64,000 bases of DNA, taken from positions 1 to 64,000 of the forward strand of contig NZ_JAJKBG010000001.1 of the NCBI RefSeq assembly GCF_022750635.1, in the 5' to 3' direction. This DNA comes from Brevundimonas pishanensis. Its GTDB lineage: Bacteria > Pseudomonadota > Alphaproteobacteria > Caulobacterales > Caulobacteraceae. The notes under the pieces were generated by a model that worked only from the letters and a program-made list of their open reading frames with translations, was not told where the DNA came from and did no database searches. How positions within the stretch are numbered: the first letter of the stretch is position 1; each line of letters opens with the position of its first letter. Of the stretch, positions 45,787 through 54,755 are shown piece after piece. Both the position numbers and the translations under genes were made by a program.

Positions 45787-46088
45787 CGTCCTAATGTCTC
45801 CGTCAGCGAGCTTGTTCTGATCAGGATCGTAAGGGGCGAGCAAAGCGGGGGGTTCTCTTTGGCAATCGATCGTTTGTTTTAATGGTCGGACGAAGGACGA
45901 CTGACTGTGGACGCGAACATCACACTGCCATTCGTAGTCACGTTCGACCGAATGACCAACCGAAAAGTCAAGCTTAAGGCAGTATTTGAAGCAAGAACCG
46001 CAGGCCACCACGAAGGGCAACCTGCGGTTCACGCAACTCAGACTTCGTTGACTGTCGAGGCGGAGGCCGGAGCCTCCTCCCCTTCAGA
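45787..46088. other. Intergenic region between ompA-like and kpsS-like genes
   Basis: About 300 nt with no credible gene. It holds the inverted repeat at 45995-46030 (probable terminator of the OmpA-family gene) and a short GGAGGC-cgga-GCCTCC palindrome at 46062-46077. The remainder must contain any promoter for the kpsS-like gene. An in-frame extension of that gene crosses much of this stretch but lacks coding support. Confidence 0.5.
45995..46030 (-). terminator. Possible terminator of the OmpA-family gene
   Basis: A perfect 10-bp inverted repeat GAACCGCAGG / CCTGCGGTTC has a 16-nt loop and, on the minus strand, is followed by TTGCTTC, a poor U-tract. It lies about 60 nt after the stop. 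Confidence 0.5.
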
Positions 46089-47243
46089 TTAGAAGTTGAT
46101 GTCGATGGTCGCGCGGCGGTTCAGCGGCTCGCGAACGCCATCGGCAGTTGCCTTGGCCAGCGAGGTTTCACCACGGCCGTCCAGCGACACGACGCCACCG
46201 TTCACGCCTTGAGCCACCAGGGCATCCGCGACGGTACGGGCACGACGGTTCGACAGACCCAGGTTGTAGGCTGCGTTACCCGAGGTGTCGGTGTGACCAA
46301 CGACCAGGATACGGGTCGGAGCGCCCGACTTGGCGTAGTTGGCAGCTTGCGACACAACCGAGCGAGCTTCTGCGGTCAGGTCCGAACGGTCGAAGTCGAA
46401 GTAGACAACGAACTGACGGGCTGCCGGCTTAGCCGGTTGGACCGGCGGCGGCGGCGGCGGCGGCGGGGTCACCGGCGGCGGCGGCGGAGGCGGCGGCGGC
46501 GGCGGCGGCGGCGGTGCATCTTCAGCGCCGAAGGCGTAACGCAGACCCAGGGTCACGGTGTGCGACTGATCATAGTCGCCCGACCATTCACCGAATGCCG
46601 GCGAAACAGCAGCCGGAACAACCGAATCCCAGTTCGCGTCACCGGTCAGGTAACGGTAGGTCAGGTCAACGTGTGCACGGTCCGAAACGGCCCAGGCCAG
46701 ACCAGCGATTGCTTGAGCAGCAAACTTGGTCGACGAGTCGTCAGCAGCGAAAGCGCCGCCCGGAGCTTGGCGCAGACGGCCGACAGTGTCGACGTTCACG
46801 CGGTTAGCACCGACACCCAGACCCACGAACGGACGCAGGTTCCAGTCTTCGTTGCCGAAGTCATAGATGACGTTGGCCATCAGGGTGGTGGAGGTGATGT
46901 CACCTTCCGGCGAGTGGCACGGGCCGGTTGCCGGGGTCAGGTTGCACAGGCCTTGTTCGCCCGAAACAGCGCGAACGCGACCAATGTCACCCGAGCGGTA
47001 GCCGCCTTCGAGTTCCATACGCCAGTTCGGGTTGAAACGGTAACCGAGGCGGGCGAAAGCAGCCCAACCATCGTTCACTTCCCAGTTCCAGTTTGCACCG
47101 GTGGTGGACGATTCGGCATTGATGTCGTCGATGATGTGGTAACCCGCATCAATCGCGCCGTACCAGCCGTTCGGCTCGGCCGAAGCGGCGCCTGCCGCAA
47201 ACAGCCCAGCAGCGGCGACACTGGCAAGAAGTTTCAGCTTCAT
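46089..47243 (-). CDS. OmpA-family outer-membrane protein with polyproline linker
   Basis: A 384-aa protein: signal peptide (LLASVAAAGLFAAGAASAEP) and an N-terminal eight-strand beta-barrel (about residues 22-240, ending TLGLRYAFG). A polyproline linker follows (14 Pro, VT, 8 Pro). The C-terminal OmpA peptidoglycan-binding domain shows FVVYFDFDRSDLTAEA, VVGHTDTSGNAAYN and LSNRRARTVADAL, with the diaminopimelate-binding Asp/Arg pair. It anchors the outer membrane to the cell wall. ATG 47243 is preceded by a GAGAGAGAGA purine tract. Codon use suggests high expression. Confidence 0.95.
   Translation of the reverse strand: MKLKLLASVAAAGLFAAGAASAEPNGWYGAIDAGYHIIDDINAESSTTGANWNWEVNDGWAAFARLGYRFNPNWRMELEGGYRSGDIGRVRAVSGEQGLCNLTPATGPCHSPEGDITSTTLMANVIYDFGNEDWNLRPFVGLGVGANRVNVDTVGRLRQAPGGAFAADDSSTKFAAQAIAGLAWAVSDRAHVDLTYRYLTGDANWDSVVPAAVSPAFGEWSGDYDQSHTVTLGLRYAFGAEDAPPPPPPPPPPPPPPVTPPPPPPPPVQPAKPAARQFVVYFDFDRSDLTAEARSVVSQAANYAKSGAPTRILVVGHTDTSGNAAYNLGLSNRRARTVADALVAQGVNGGVVSLDGRGETSLAKATADGVREPLNRRATIDINF
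46443..46514. repeat. GGC triplet repeat tracts encoding the polyproline linker
   Basis: Near-perfect GGC/GCC trinucleotide tracts (about 8 and 14 units, interrupted by GGTCAC and one GGA) within the OmpA-family gene. Because the unit is three bases, slippage would change linker length without a frameshift. Confidence 0.9.
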
Positions 47244-47442
47244 GGTGTCTCTCTCTCACTGAAGTTATGAGTCCGATGCCGATGCGTCTCCGCAAAAGCA
47301 CTCCAGCAACGAACGGCATTGCAGCAAGCCGGTTCCTTGGAATAGCGTCGAATGTGACGACTGTGGCGCCATTCCAACACATAATCGGTGGAACGGGGCC
47401 CGATGGGGCCAAATTTGGACGGATATCTGAAAGGTGGGCTGA

Positions 47443-48348
47443 ATGACTGACGGTTTCAAAGGCCAGGTGGCCATTGTCACGGGCGCAGGGGGTGGACTGG
47501 GTCGCGAGCACGCGTTGGCGCTGGCCGCGCGCGGCGTAAAGGTTGTCGTTAACGATCTTGGCGGGGCCCGCGATGGCTCGGGGGCGTCGCAATCTGCGGC
47601 GGAGGCCGTTGTGGCGGAAATCGTGTCCGCCGGTGGCGAGGCCATGACCAGCGGCGCGTCGGTCACCGACTTCGAGGCTGTATCGCGTATGGTTGCCGAA
47701 ACCATGGAGCGTTGGGGCCGGATCGATATTCTGGTGAACAACGCCGGGATCCTTCGTGACAAGAGCTTTGCCAAGATGGAGCTGGATGACTTCCGTCTGG
47801 TCGTCGACGTGCACCTGATGGGCGCAGTTAACTGTACCAAGGCCGTTTGGGAAATCATGCGCAGCCAGAACTATGGCCGCATTGTCATGACCACGTCGTC
47901 CTCGGGCCTGTTCGGTAATTTCGGTCAGTCCAACTATGGCGCTGCCAAAATGGCACTGGTCGGCCTGATGCAGACCCTCTCCATCGAGGGTGCCAAGAAC
48001 GACATCCGCGTTAACTGTCTTGCTCCCACTGCCTACACGCGCATGACCGAAGATCTCGGTCTGCCGCTGGATGCGCTGGAAGCCCGGCTTGTGACCCCGG
48101 GTCTGGTTCACCTCGTCAGCCCTGATGCTCCGACGCGCTGTATCCTGACCGCAGGCGGCGGGGGCTTCGAGCGGGCTTATGTCACGCTGACGCAAGGCGA
48201 CTTCATCGTCGGCGACGACGCAGCCGAACAGGTCGCGGCGCGCTTCGACAAGATTTCGGACCGCGAGGAAGAAATCATCCCCGAGATGGGGGCTGCACAG
48301 GCCATGATCGAACTGGGCAAGGCCCAGAAAGCTCACGGCGGCTCCTAA
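47443..48348 (+). CDS. Short-chain dehydrogenase/reductase (peroxisomal MFE-2 hydroxyacyl-CoA-like)
   Basis: A 301-aa SDR with the nucleotide motif VTGAGGGLGREHALALAARG, NDLGG after strand 2, NNAGILRDKSFAKM and the catalytic Ser/Tyr/Lys in TTSSSGLFGNFGQSNYGAAK. The NDLGGARDGSG segment and the long C-terminal part resemble the (3R)-hydroxyacyl-CoA dehydrogenase unit of MFE-2 proteins, so a fatty acyl-CoA substrate is likely. It stands alone, divergent from the OmpA-family gene, with a GC-rich hairpin after the stop. Confidence 0.87.
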   Translation: MTDGFKGQVAIVTGAGGGLGREHALALAARGVKVVVNDLGGARDGSGASQSAAEAVVAEIVSAGGEAMTSGASVTDFEAVSRMVAETMERWGRIDILVNNAGILRDKSFAKMELDDFRLVVDVHLMGAVNCTKAVWEIMRSQNYGRIVMTTSSSGLFGNFGQSNYGAAKMALVGLMQTLSIEGAKNDIRVNCLAPTAYTRMTEDLGLPLDALEARLVTPGLVHLVSPDAPTRCILTAGGGGFERAYVTLTQGDFIVGDDAAEQVAARFDKISDREEEIIPEMGAAQAMIELGKAQKAHGGS

Positions 48349-48360
48349 TTATATAGAGGC

Positions 48361-48388
48361 GGGAGGGGGCAGATTTGCGCCCCCTCCC
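48361..48388 (+). terminator. GC-rich hairpin after the SDR gene
   Basis: A perfect 10-bp stem GGGAGGGGGC / GCCCCCTCCC with an 8-nt loop lies 12 nt after the SDR stop. Only CCTTCAAT follows, so the U-tract is poor. Confidence 0.6.
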
Positions 48389-48472
48389 CTTCAATAGGAT
48401 GAGCGAACGATTGTATGTCGCCGCCAAATCCGGCTAATCGGAACGAATGTTAGCTCGCCCCCCGAGCTAAGG

Positions 48473-49480
48473 ATGTTCGAAGATATGACCCAGACGCCGC
48501 CTCCCTCCAGCGAACAATCGGTAGTTGCCATGACGTCGCGCGCCCGCCACGTCATCCAACTTAATATCGAAGCCCTCCAGGCTCTGGAGCGCTCTCTGGA
48601 TGAGTCGATCGCACGGGCCAGCCAGATCATCCTGTCGCGTCCGGGCTATGTCGTCGTGACGGGCATGGGCAAGTCGGGCCACATTGGCGGCAAGATCGCC
48701 GCGACGCTGGCCTCGACCGGCACCAACGCCTTCTTCGTGCACCCCGCTGAAATGAGCCATGGCGATCTGGGCATGTTGCGCCCTGACGTCACGGTACTGG
48801 CCATTTCGAATTCCGGCGAAAGCCGTGAGCTGCGTGACCCCCTGATCTTCTGCCAGCGCAACAATATTCCGGTCATCGGCATCACCCAGCGTCCGTCCAG
48901 CTTCCTCGGGCGTCACTCCGAGGTCGTACTGACCATGCCCAAGGTGGCCGAGGCCTGCCCGGAAGGTCTGGCCCCGACGACATCCACACTGATGACGTTG
49001 GCTCTGGGCGATGCTCTGGCCATGGTGCTCATGGAACAGCGCGGGTTTACCCGCGAAGATTTCGGCATGCACCATCCGGGCGGCGCACTGGGCATGAGCC
49101 TGCAGAGCGTGCGCGAATGGATGATGGACCACGCCGCCTCGCCGACCTGTGTCGCAGCCGAAACGCCGTTCAAGGACGTCGTGTCAGCCATTACCGAGGG
49201 TCGCAAAGGCACCGTGGCAGTGGTCAATGACGACGGCACCCTTGCGGGCATGGTGACGGACGGTGACGTCCGCCGCGCCTTCGCCAACGACATCCAGAAC
49301 ATTACCGCCGCCGACATCATGAGCCGCTCGCCCATTACGGTGGATCCCAGCCAGCGTATGCGCGACGTGGTCGATCTGTTGACCGCCAACAAGATCAGCA
49401 GCCTTCTGGTGGTCGAAGCTGACAAGCCGGTGGCCGTCATCCACATCGCCGAGCTGATGCAGGCGGGCTACGTCTCCTGA
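48473..49480 (+). CDS. kdsD: Arabinose-5-phosphate isomerase (KdsD/KpsF family)
   Basis: A 335-aa isomerase making arabinose 5-phosphate from ribulose 5-phosphate for Kdo synthesis. The N-terminal SIS domain has VVTGMGKSGHIGGKIAATLA, FVHPAEMSHGDLGML and ISNSGESRELRDPL, and FGMHHPGGALGMSL links it to two CBS domains (about residues 215-332). ATG 48473 or the in-frame ATG 48485 could be used. It overlaps the following glycosyltransferase by one base (TGATG) and shares a unit with a capsule export lipoprotein, so it is probably the capsule-specific paralogue (KpsF). Confidence 0.93.
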   Translation: MFEDMTQTPPPSSEQSVVAMTSRARHVIQLNIEALQALERSLDESIARASQIILSRPGYVVVTGMGKSGHIGGKIAATLASTGTNAFFVHPAEMSHGDLGMLRPDVTVLAISNSGESRELRDPLIFCQRNNIPVIGITQRPSSFLGRHSEVVLTMPKVAEACPEGLAPTTSTLMTLALGDALAMVLMEQRGFTREDFGMHHPGGALGMSLQSVREWMMDHAASPTCVAAETPFKDVVSAITEGRKGTVAVVNDDGTLAGMVTDGDVRRAFANDIQNITAADIMSRSPITVDPSQRMRDVVDLLTANKISSLLVVEADKPVAVIHIAELMQAGYVS

Positions 49481-50742
49481 TGGTGCAAACCGTCCTGCTG
49501 GATGCCAGTCGGCTCCTGAGCCGGACCGAACGCTCGGCACCGACCGGTATCGACCGCGTGTGTCTGGCCTATGCTGAATGGCTGATCGCCCATCCCCACT
49601 ACCGTATGGTCCCCGTGCGGACCCGCAAGGGGCAACTGGCGCTGGTCGATGATGTCTGGTTCCGCAAGCGAATGGCCGACTTGCGTCATCGCTGGAACGG
49701 TCTGGCGCTCGCCGAAGAGCGCCCGCAAGACCGTGCACTGATCGACGCGTTGTGCGCACCACAGGTGCCAGCACATTCGGTCATGACGCCCTTGCCGGAC
49801 GAAGTTCCGACCGGAAAGAAGCGCCGGGTCACGCACCAGTTCTTCCGCGCGCGCCGCGCGGCCGTTCCAGATGCCATGGCCTATCTCAATGTGGGTCACA
49901 CAGGACTGGATGAGCCGGAACTGCTGACGTCACTTGCTGAGCGCAACATTGCCCGCATCCTGCTGGTGCACGACCTTATTCCGGTGACCCATCCCGAATA
50001 TTGCCGGGCGGGTGATGACGCCAAACACGCGCGTCGAATGAACCATACCCTGTCGCTGGGCACCCACATCATCGCCAACAGCGCCTACACCGCTCACGAA
50101 CTGTCAAAATTTGCCAAGGCGCAGGGGCTGCCGTTGCCGCCCGTCGATGTGGCGCATCTGGGTCTGGAGAGCCATCTCAGCGCGGTCGCGCCGCTCAAGA
50201 CCGCCCGCCCCTATTTTGTGCATGTCGGGACCATCGAGGGGCGCAAGAATCTGGCCTTTCTGCTTACGGTCTGGCGCACGCTGGCCGAAAGGCATGGGGC
50301 CAATACACCAAGCCTCGTCCTGATCGGTCGATATGGTTGGGAAAACGAGACTGTTCTGGACCTTTTGCATCGCAGCCCTGCTCTTCGTGGGCATGTGCAC
50401 CAGGCCGAAGGCATGGCCGATGCCACGCTTTCACGTCTTATGCTCGGCGCACAGGCTGTGTTGGCTCCCTCAAGCGTCGAGGGTTTCGACCTGCCTGCCG
50501 TCGAGGCCAGCGCTATGGGCATCCCGCTGATTGCATCCGACATCCCGCCACACCGCGAGTTGACGCCGCAAGCGCGACTGATTGATCCGATAGACGGCAA
50601 CGGTTGGCTGAAGGCGATAGAAGACTACACAACAGCAAAGCCTGTTGTTGGCCAATATAATGCCCCGACTTGGGACGCACACTTCTCCATAGTAGAGCAA
50701 CGGATACTCAACCCTCTGGCGGCACGACGCCAAGAGGGGTAA
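49480..50742 (+). CDS. GT4 family glycosyltransferase
   Basis: A 420-aa GT-B protein. The N-terminal TVLLDASRLLSRTERSAPTG, acceptor-side VHDLIPVTHPEYCRAGDDA and ANSAYTAHELSKFA are followed by FVHVGTIEGRKNLAFLLTVW and the donor motif PSSVEGFDLPAVEASAMGIP with EX7E spacing. It is similar in design to the GT4 at 8580, so the two may be paralogues in the same pathway. It lies between kdsD and the kpsD-like gene. Sugar specificity is unknown. Confidence 0.9.
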   Translation: MVQTVLLDASRLLSRTERSAPTGIDRVCLAYAEWLIAHPHYRMVPVRTRKGQLALVDDVWFRKRMADLRHRWNGLALAEERPQDRALIDALCAPQVPAHSVMTPLPDEVPTGKKRRVTHQFFRARRAAVPDAMAYLNVGHTGLDEPELLTSLAERNIARILLVHDLIPVTHPEYCRAGDDAKHARRMNHTLSLGTHIIANSAYTAHELSKFAKAQGLPLPPVDVAHLGLESHLSAVAPLKTARPYFVHVGTIEGRKNLAFLLTVWRTLAERHGANTPSLVLIGRYGWENETVLDLLHRSPALRGHVHQAEGMADATLSRLMLGAQAVLAPSSVEGFDLPAVEASAMGIPLIASDIPPHRELTPQARLIDPIDGNGWLKAIEDYTTAKPVVGQYNAPTWDAHFSIVEQRILNPLAARRQEG

Positions 50743-50769
50743 GTCTCGGGAAACGGAACAGAGCCGACT

Positions 50770-51897
50770 ATGACCAGAACTGCCGCAAGCCTGATGCTTC
50801 TCGCCATCCTCGCCGGTTGCCAAACCCTGCCGCGGGACGGGCCTTCGGGCGCGGGCGTCGTCAAGGGCGCTTCGGACGCGGAGGCTACGCGCAGCTACGC
50901 TATCGTCGACCTGTCCTTCGAAATGAGCGAGCGCCTGCGTCTGGCACCGCCGCGCTCGTTTGCCGGTCTCGCCTTGGCCGATAGCAACGAGCCGACCGAC
51001 ATCATCGGCATCGGTGACGGTCTGGCTATCAGCATCCTGTCGCCGGGTTCGACCCTGTTCGCCTCGGGCGACAGTAACGGTGCCCTGCCGCCGATGACGG
51101 TGGATCGCAACGGCGCTGTCTCGATCCCCTATGCCGGTTCGGTCAATGTCCGTGGCATGACCCCTGGCCAAGCCGCGACGGCCATCCGCCGCGCACTTGC
51201 CGGTAAGGTCGGCAATCCGCAGGTGTTGGTCAGCCTCGCTTCGTCGTCGTCCAATGCGGTGACCGTTCTGGGAGATGTGCGCAATCCCGGCCGTCAGACC
51301 CTGACCGCCAACCACGGCCATCTTCTGGATGTTATCGCCGCAGCAGGCGGGTCTTCGCGTTCGCCCTATGACGTCGACGTTGTCATCATGCGCGGCGGCC
51401 AGACCTATTCGGCCCCGCTGTCGGTGGTCACCACCAAGTTTGATGAAAACATCCGCCTGCAACGCGGCGACCAGGTGAACCTGACCTATCGCCCGCGCCG
51501 CTTCTCGTCGTTCGGTGCGTTTAATGCCGTTGCGCGCAGCGAACTGCCGCCGGGCCCGATGACCCTGACCGAAGCCCTGAGCGGCGTCGGCGGTCTGGAT
51601 TCCAATCAGGCCAATGCCCGTTCGGTTCTGGTCTTCCGCTTTGAGCGCCCCGAAGTCGCGCAGGCTCTGGGAATGACCCAGCCGGTAACCTCGCGCGGCG
51701 TGCCGGTGGTGTACCGCCTCAACCTCAACGAAGGTCAGGGCTTCTTCATCGCCAGCAACTTCCAGATCGAGCCTGACGACATCATTTACGCCCCGCGCGC
51801 AGGTGCTGCCGAAGCACGCAAATTCTTCGAAGTTGTCCAGAGCCTGACCCGCGTCGTCTACGACGTGTCGGTAACCAACACCGCCCTGACCAACTAA
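50770..51897 (+). CDS. kpsD: Polysaccharide export outer-membrane lipoprotein (KpsD/Wza/BexD-like)
   Basis: A 375-aa export protein with lipoprotein signal (LMLLAILAGCQTLPRDGPSG). The Poly_export domain includes IGDGLAISILSPGSTLF and MTVDRNGAVSIPYAGSVNVR. SLBB-type repeats follow: VTVLGDVRNPGRQTLTANHG, and VYRLNLNEGQGFFIASNFQI near the C terminus. It would form the periplasm-to-surface channel of the capsule exporter whose inner-membrane part is kpsMET at 9.9-12.6 kb. It is in one unit with kdsD and a GT4 gene. Confidence 0.92.
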   Translation: MTRTAASLMLLAILAGCQTLPRDGPSGAGVVKGASDAEATRSYAIVDLSFEMSERLRLAPPRSFAGLALADSNEPTDIIGIGDGLAISILSPGSTLFASGDSNGALPPMTVDRNGAVSIPYAGSVNVRGMTPGQAATAIRRALAGKVGNPQVLVSLASSSSNAVTVLGDVRNPGRQTLTANHGHLLDVIAAAGGSSRSPYDVDVVIMRGGQTYSAPLSVVTTKFDENIRLQRGDQVNLTYRPRRFSSFGAFNAVARSELPPGPMTLTEALSGVGGLDSNQANARSVLVFRFERPEVAQALGMTQPVTSRGVPVVYRLNLNEGQGFFIASNFQIEPDDIIYAPRAGAAEARKFFEVVQSLTRVVYDVSVTNTALTN

Positions 51898-51901
51898 TCT
51901 A

Positions 51902-52453
51902 ATGTCGATCGTCGAGCGTCTGCGCAGAGTGTGGGGTTTGAAACCCGACCCTGCGCCTGCGCTTGGCGAGGTCGAACCGGACGACGAGCTGGAACTGCCC
52001 GAAGGGCTTCCCGAGCAAATCCGTACGGTCGAACAGGCCGCTTTGGCCATCTATCAACGCCACGGCCTGCCCACCGCTCCCGTCAGTTACCTGCGCAAGG
52101 GTGCGGACATGCCTTGGGAGCCCCTGCCCGAGAAACTGACGCCGCCGGAAAAGTGGGCTCTGTTAAACAGCGCTCCGCGCGATGCAAGTTGGCGCTATGG
52201 CGACCGTGCCGTGGTCGGGCGGCATCACGAGATCGCGGAGGTGCGCAATGCCTCGACCCTGCTGGCCACCTGCGACAGCCTGAGGCGTCGGCTGGAGGGC
52301 CACGAGCCCGTGTCCGCCCAGGACATCTCTGACGCCATGCTATTGGGCACGGCTGCCGGCGTATTGATGACAACGGCCCATACGCCGCTGAGCGAACACG
52401 TCGAACCCATCCACGTGCCGCTCACGTTTATAGCGGTGGATGACGAGGACTAG
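51902..52453 (+). CDS. Hypothetical protein at the end of the capsule unit (183 aa)
   Basis: A 183-aa cytoplasmic-looking protein beginning 4 nt after the kpsD-like stop. It is acidic in its first third ([20 protein letters not shown]) and helical later ([20 protein letters not shown]). No known motif is recognised. Its stop shares a CTAG palindrome with the convergent LLM oxidoreductase gene, so the two frames overlap by 4 nt. Position suggests a capsule-related role, unproven. Confidence 0.7.
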   Translation: MSIVERLRRVWGLKPDPAPALGEVEPDDELELPEGLPEQIRTVEQAALAIYQRHGLPTAPVSYLRKGADMPWEPLPEKLTPPEKWALLNSAPRDASWRYGDRAVVGRHHEIAEVRNASTLLATCDSLRRRLEGHEPVSAQDISDAMLLGTAAGVLMTTAHTPLSEHVEPIHVPLTFIAVDDED

Positions 52454-53442
52454 GCTTTCAGGCCGACTGCCTCTGCCAGAAGCTGAAGCGAGCGCACCCG
52501 CGCCGCAGGGTCCCAGATCTGGCTGGTGATCATCAACTCGTCCGCCCCCGTGCGGGCGACAAAGTCCGCGATCGTACTACGCACAGTCTCTACCGAGCCC
52601 ACAGCCGCACACGACAGGGCGGAATCGACAACCGCCTTGGCGGTACCGTCGAGCCGTTCGTAGTAACCCACCTGCGGTGCAGGAAGCTTGCCCGCCTTGT
52701 TCAGGCGCAGGTTCACGAAGGCTTGCTGAACCGAGGTGAACAGCAGACGAGCCTCTTCGTCCGTGTCGGCGACGAAGGCGTTATAGCCCAGCATGAGGTG
52801 CGGCTTTTCGAGATGCTCCGAAGGCCGGAAGGTCTGGCGGTAGATGTCCGCCGCCCGCATCATCTCGCCCGGCGCGAAATGGCTGGCAAACGCGTACGGC
52901 AGCCCCATATGGGCGGCCAGTTGAGCACCATAGGTGGACGATCCCAGAATCCAGACCTTCACGTCCTGACCCTCACCGGGATAGGCCGCGATCCGCTGGC
53001 CTTCCTGAGCCGGCTGGAACCAGTGCATCAGCTCCATAACGTCTTGCGGGAAGCCGTCGACATCGCCCTGAAGGGTACGGCGCAGAGCGCGTGCCGTTAA
53101 TTGGTCGGTACCCGGCGCACGGCCAAGGCCAAGATCGATACGACCGGGATAAAGTGCCGAGAGGGTGCCGAACTGTTCCGCAATCACCAGCGGCGCATGG
53201 TTGGGCAACATGACCCCGCCAGCACCAACCCGAATGGTCTTGGTCGCCGCTGCGACCGCGCCGATCACGACCGAAGTGGCGGCGCTGGCGATACCGGGCA
53301 TGTTGTGGTGTTCAGCCAGCCAATAGCGGGTAAAGCCCGCGGCCTCGGCATGTACGGCCAGATCGACCGTGTTCCTCAATGCCTGACCAACGTCAGAGCC
53401 AGCGGGAACGGGGGCGAGATCGAGTATGGAATAGGCGGTCAT
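52450..53442 (-). CDS. LLM class flavin-dependent oxidoreductase (MsnO8-type)
   Basis: A 330-aa bacterial luciferase-like TIM-barrel flavoprotein. Motifs are [53 protein letters not shown] and [20 protein letters not shown], all typical of the MsnO8 subgroup of F420-independent, FMN-dependent LLM enzymes. The C-terminal [20 protein letters not shown] is also a family element. The substrate is unknown. It is transcribed alone; ATG 53442 gives the usual N terminus. Confidence 0.9.
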   Translation of the reverse strand: MTAYSILDLAPVPAGSDVGQALRNTVDLAVHAEAAGFTRYWLAEHHNMPGIASAATSVVIGAVAAATKTIRVGAGGVMLPNHAPLVIAEQFGTLSALYPGRIDLGLGRAPGTDQLTARALRRTLQGDVDGFPQDVMELMHWFQPAQEGQRIAAYPGEGQDVKVWILGSSTYGAQLAAHMGLPYAFASHFAPGEMMRAADIYRQTFRPSEHLEKPHLMLGYNAFVADTDEEARLLFTSVQQAFVNLRLNKAGKLPAPQVGYYERLDGTAKAVVDSALSCAAVGSVETVRSTIADFVARTGADELMITSQIWDPAARVRSLQLLAEAVGLKA

Positions 53443-53502
53443 CCTACCGATATGGGGATGCCTTACGGCAACGCCATACCGGCAGGAGAACCATTTTAGG
53501 CT

Positions 53503-54012
53503 TTAGCTACCGGCCGGGCAGTCGCCCAGACGCTCGGCAGTCATGGTGATCTTGGTTTCGGCCATGGCCGGCGTCGGCGCCGGATCCATCTTGGTCGTCA
53601 CTTCGGTCACATATCGGGTGTTGAAGTCGCCGGTGATCTTGACGGTCGAGTCAGACTTCATATTGCCCGGCAGCTTGCAGCTGGCAGTCGATACCATGGC
53701 GTCACCCTGACGGGCGAACGGAGTGCTGGTGCAGTCCGCGCCCGCTTGCTGGGCGGCGGCAGGGGCTTCAAGCTTGGCTTCCTTGATGCACATTTCCTGC
53801 GGCGGTACCGACGCGCCACCCGGCATACCGGTCATGGCGGTGGTCACACGCCACAGACCCGGCTTAGGGGCCTCGAGCGTAGCCAGAGCCGCTGCAGGTG
53901 CAGCCGCGCCGCCGGCTGCGGCATCGCCATCAGCCTTATTTGCCGACGGATTACATGCAGCCAACGTCAGGGCCGCAACCGAAGTCAGGCCGAGCAAAGC
54001 AAATTTGTTCAT
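53503..54012 (-). CDS. DUF3617-like lipoprotein
   Basis: A 169-aa lipoprotein with signal and lipobox (VAALTLAACNPSAN) and an Ala/Gly linker. The mature domain begins APKPGLWRVTTAMTGMPG and has paired cysteines in EMCIKEAKLE and ADCTSTP plus STASCKLPG, the pattern of DUF3617 envelope proteins. Function is unknown. It has its own promoter region, upstream of the engB stop on the same strand. Confidence 0.78.
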   Translation of the reverse strand: MNKFALLGLTSVAALTLAACNPSANKADGDAAAGGAAAPAAALATLEAPKPGLWRVTTAMTGMPGGASVPPQEMCIKEAKLEAPAAAQQAGADCTSTPFARQGDAMVSTASCKLPGNMKSDSTVKITGDFNTRYVTEVTTKMDPAPTPAMAETKITMTAERLGDCPAGS

Positions 54013-54087
54013 TGTTGTTCCCTCTCTCCCTCTGGGGAGAAACGAACAACTCTTCGAAGGGCCTAGCGTTCGAGCTTGGCCGCAAAT

Positions 54088-54750
54088 TTAATCCAGACTT
54101 ACGCCTGTGGTACGCATGATCTCGGCACGAAGTTCCGGCAAGCCCGCACCTTTTTCAGAGGAAGTGATGGCTACATAGGGATAGGCCGCCGGACGCTTGG
54201 CGATGGCTTTCAGGGTCGCAGCCTGAACCTTTTCGGCCTCGCCCTTTTTGAGCTTGTCCGCCTTGGTCAGAACGATCTGGTAGGACACTGCTGCCAGATC
54301 CAGTGCATCGAGCGCCTCGTCATCGACCTTCTTCAGGCCGTGACGGGCGTCGATCAGCAGATAGACGCGCTTGAGGGTCACACGACCGCGAAGATAGTCG
54401 CGGCCGAGGTCCTGAAAGCGCCGGACTTCCTTCTTGGAGGCCTTGGCCCAGCCATAGCCGGGCAAGTCCACCAGACGCAGCTTGTCGTCGAGGTTGAAGA
54501 AGTTCACCTCGCGCGTCCGGCCCGGCTCGTTGGAGGCGCGGGCCAGCTTGTGCATACCGACAAGCCCGTTGATCAGGCTGGACTTGCCCACGTTCGAGCG
54601 TCCCGCGAACGCGATCTCGGGGAGATCGGGCTCTGGCAGTTGCTCGATTTTGGCGCAGCCGAGCATGAAAGTGGCCTGACGCGAAAACAGGACGCGCGCG
54701 GCCTCAATCTCTTCGGCGGAATACTCGCCAACCTTGGGTTCATCCAGCAC
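54088..54750 (-). CDS. engB: Ribosome biogenesis GTP-binding protein YsxC/EngB
   Basis: A 220-aa essential GTPase for assembly of the large ribosomal subunit. G1 is [16 protein letters not shown]3 is [13 protein letters not shown] and G4 is [15 protein letters not shown]; the N-terminal extension [20 protein letters not shown] is typical of the family. It starts 5 nt after yidC, completing the rpmH-rnpA-yidC-engB order common in alphaproteobacteria. Confidence 0.96.
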   Translation of the reverse strand: MLDEPKVGEYSAEEIEAARVLFSRQATFMLGCAKIEQLPEPDLPEIAFAGRSNVGKSSLINGLVGMHKLARASNEPGRTREVNFFNLDDKLRLVDLPGYGWAKASKKEVRRFQDLGRDYLRGRVTLKRVYLLIDARHGLKKVDDEALDALDLAAVSYQIVLTKADKLKKGEAEKVQAATLKAIAKRPAAYPYVAITSSEKGAGLPELRAEIMRTTGVSLD

Positions 54751-54755
54751 TAGGA

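Noticed and set aside
46062-46077. GGAGGC-cgga-GCCTCC palindrome after the OmpA-family gene as a terminator
   Set aside because: The stem is only 6 bp and no T-tract follows on the minus strand. The 45995-46030 repeat is a better candidate.
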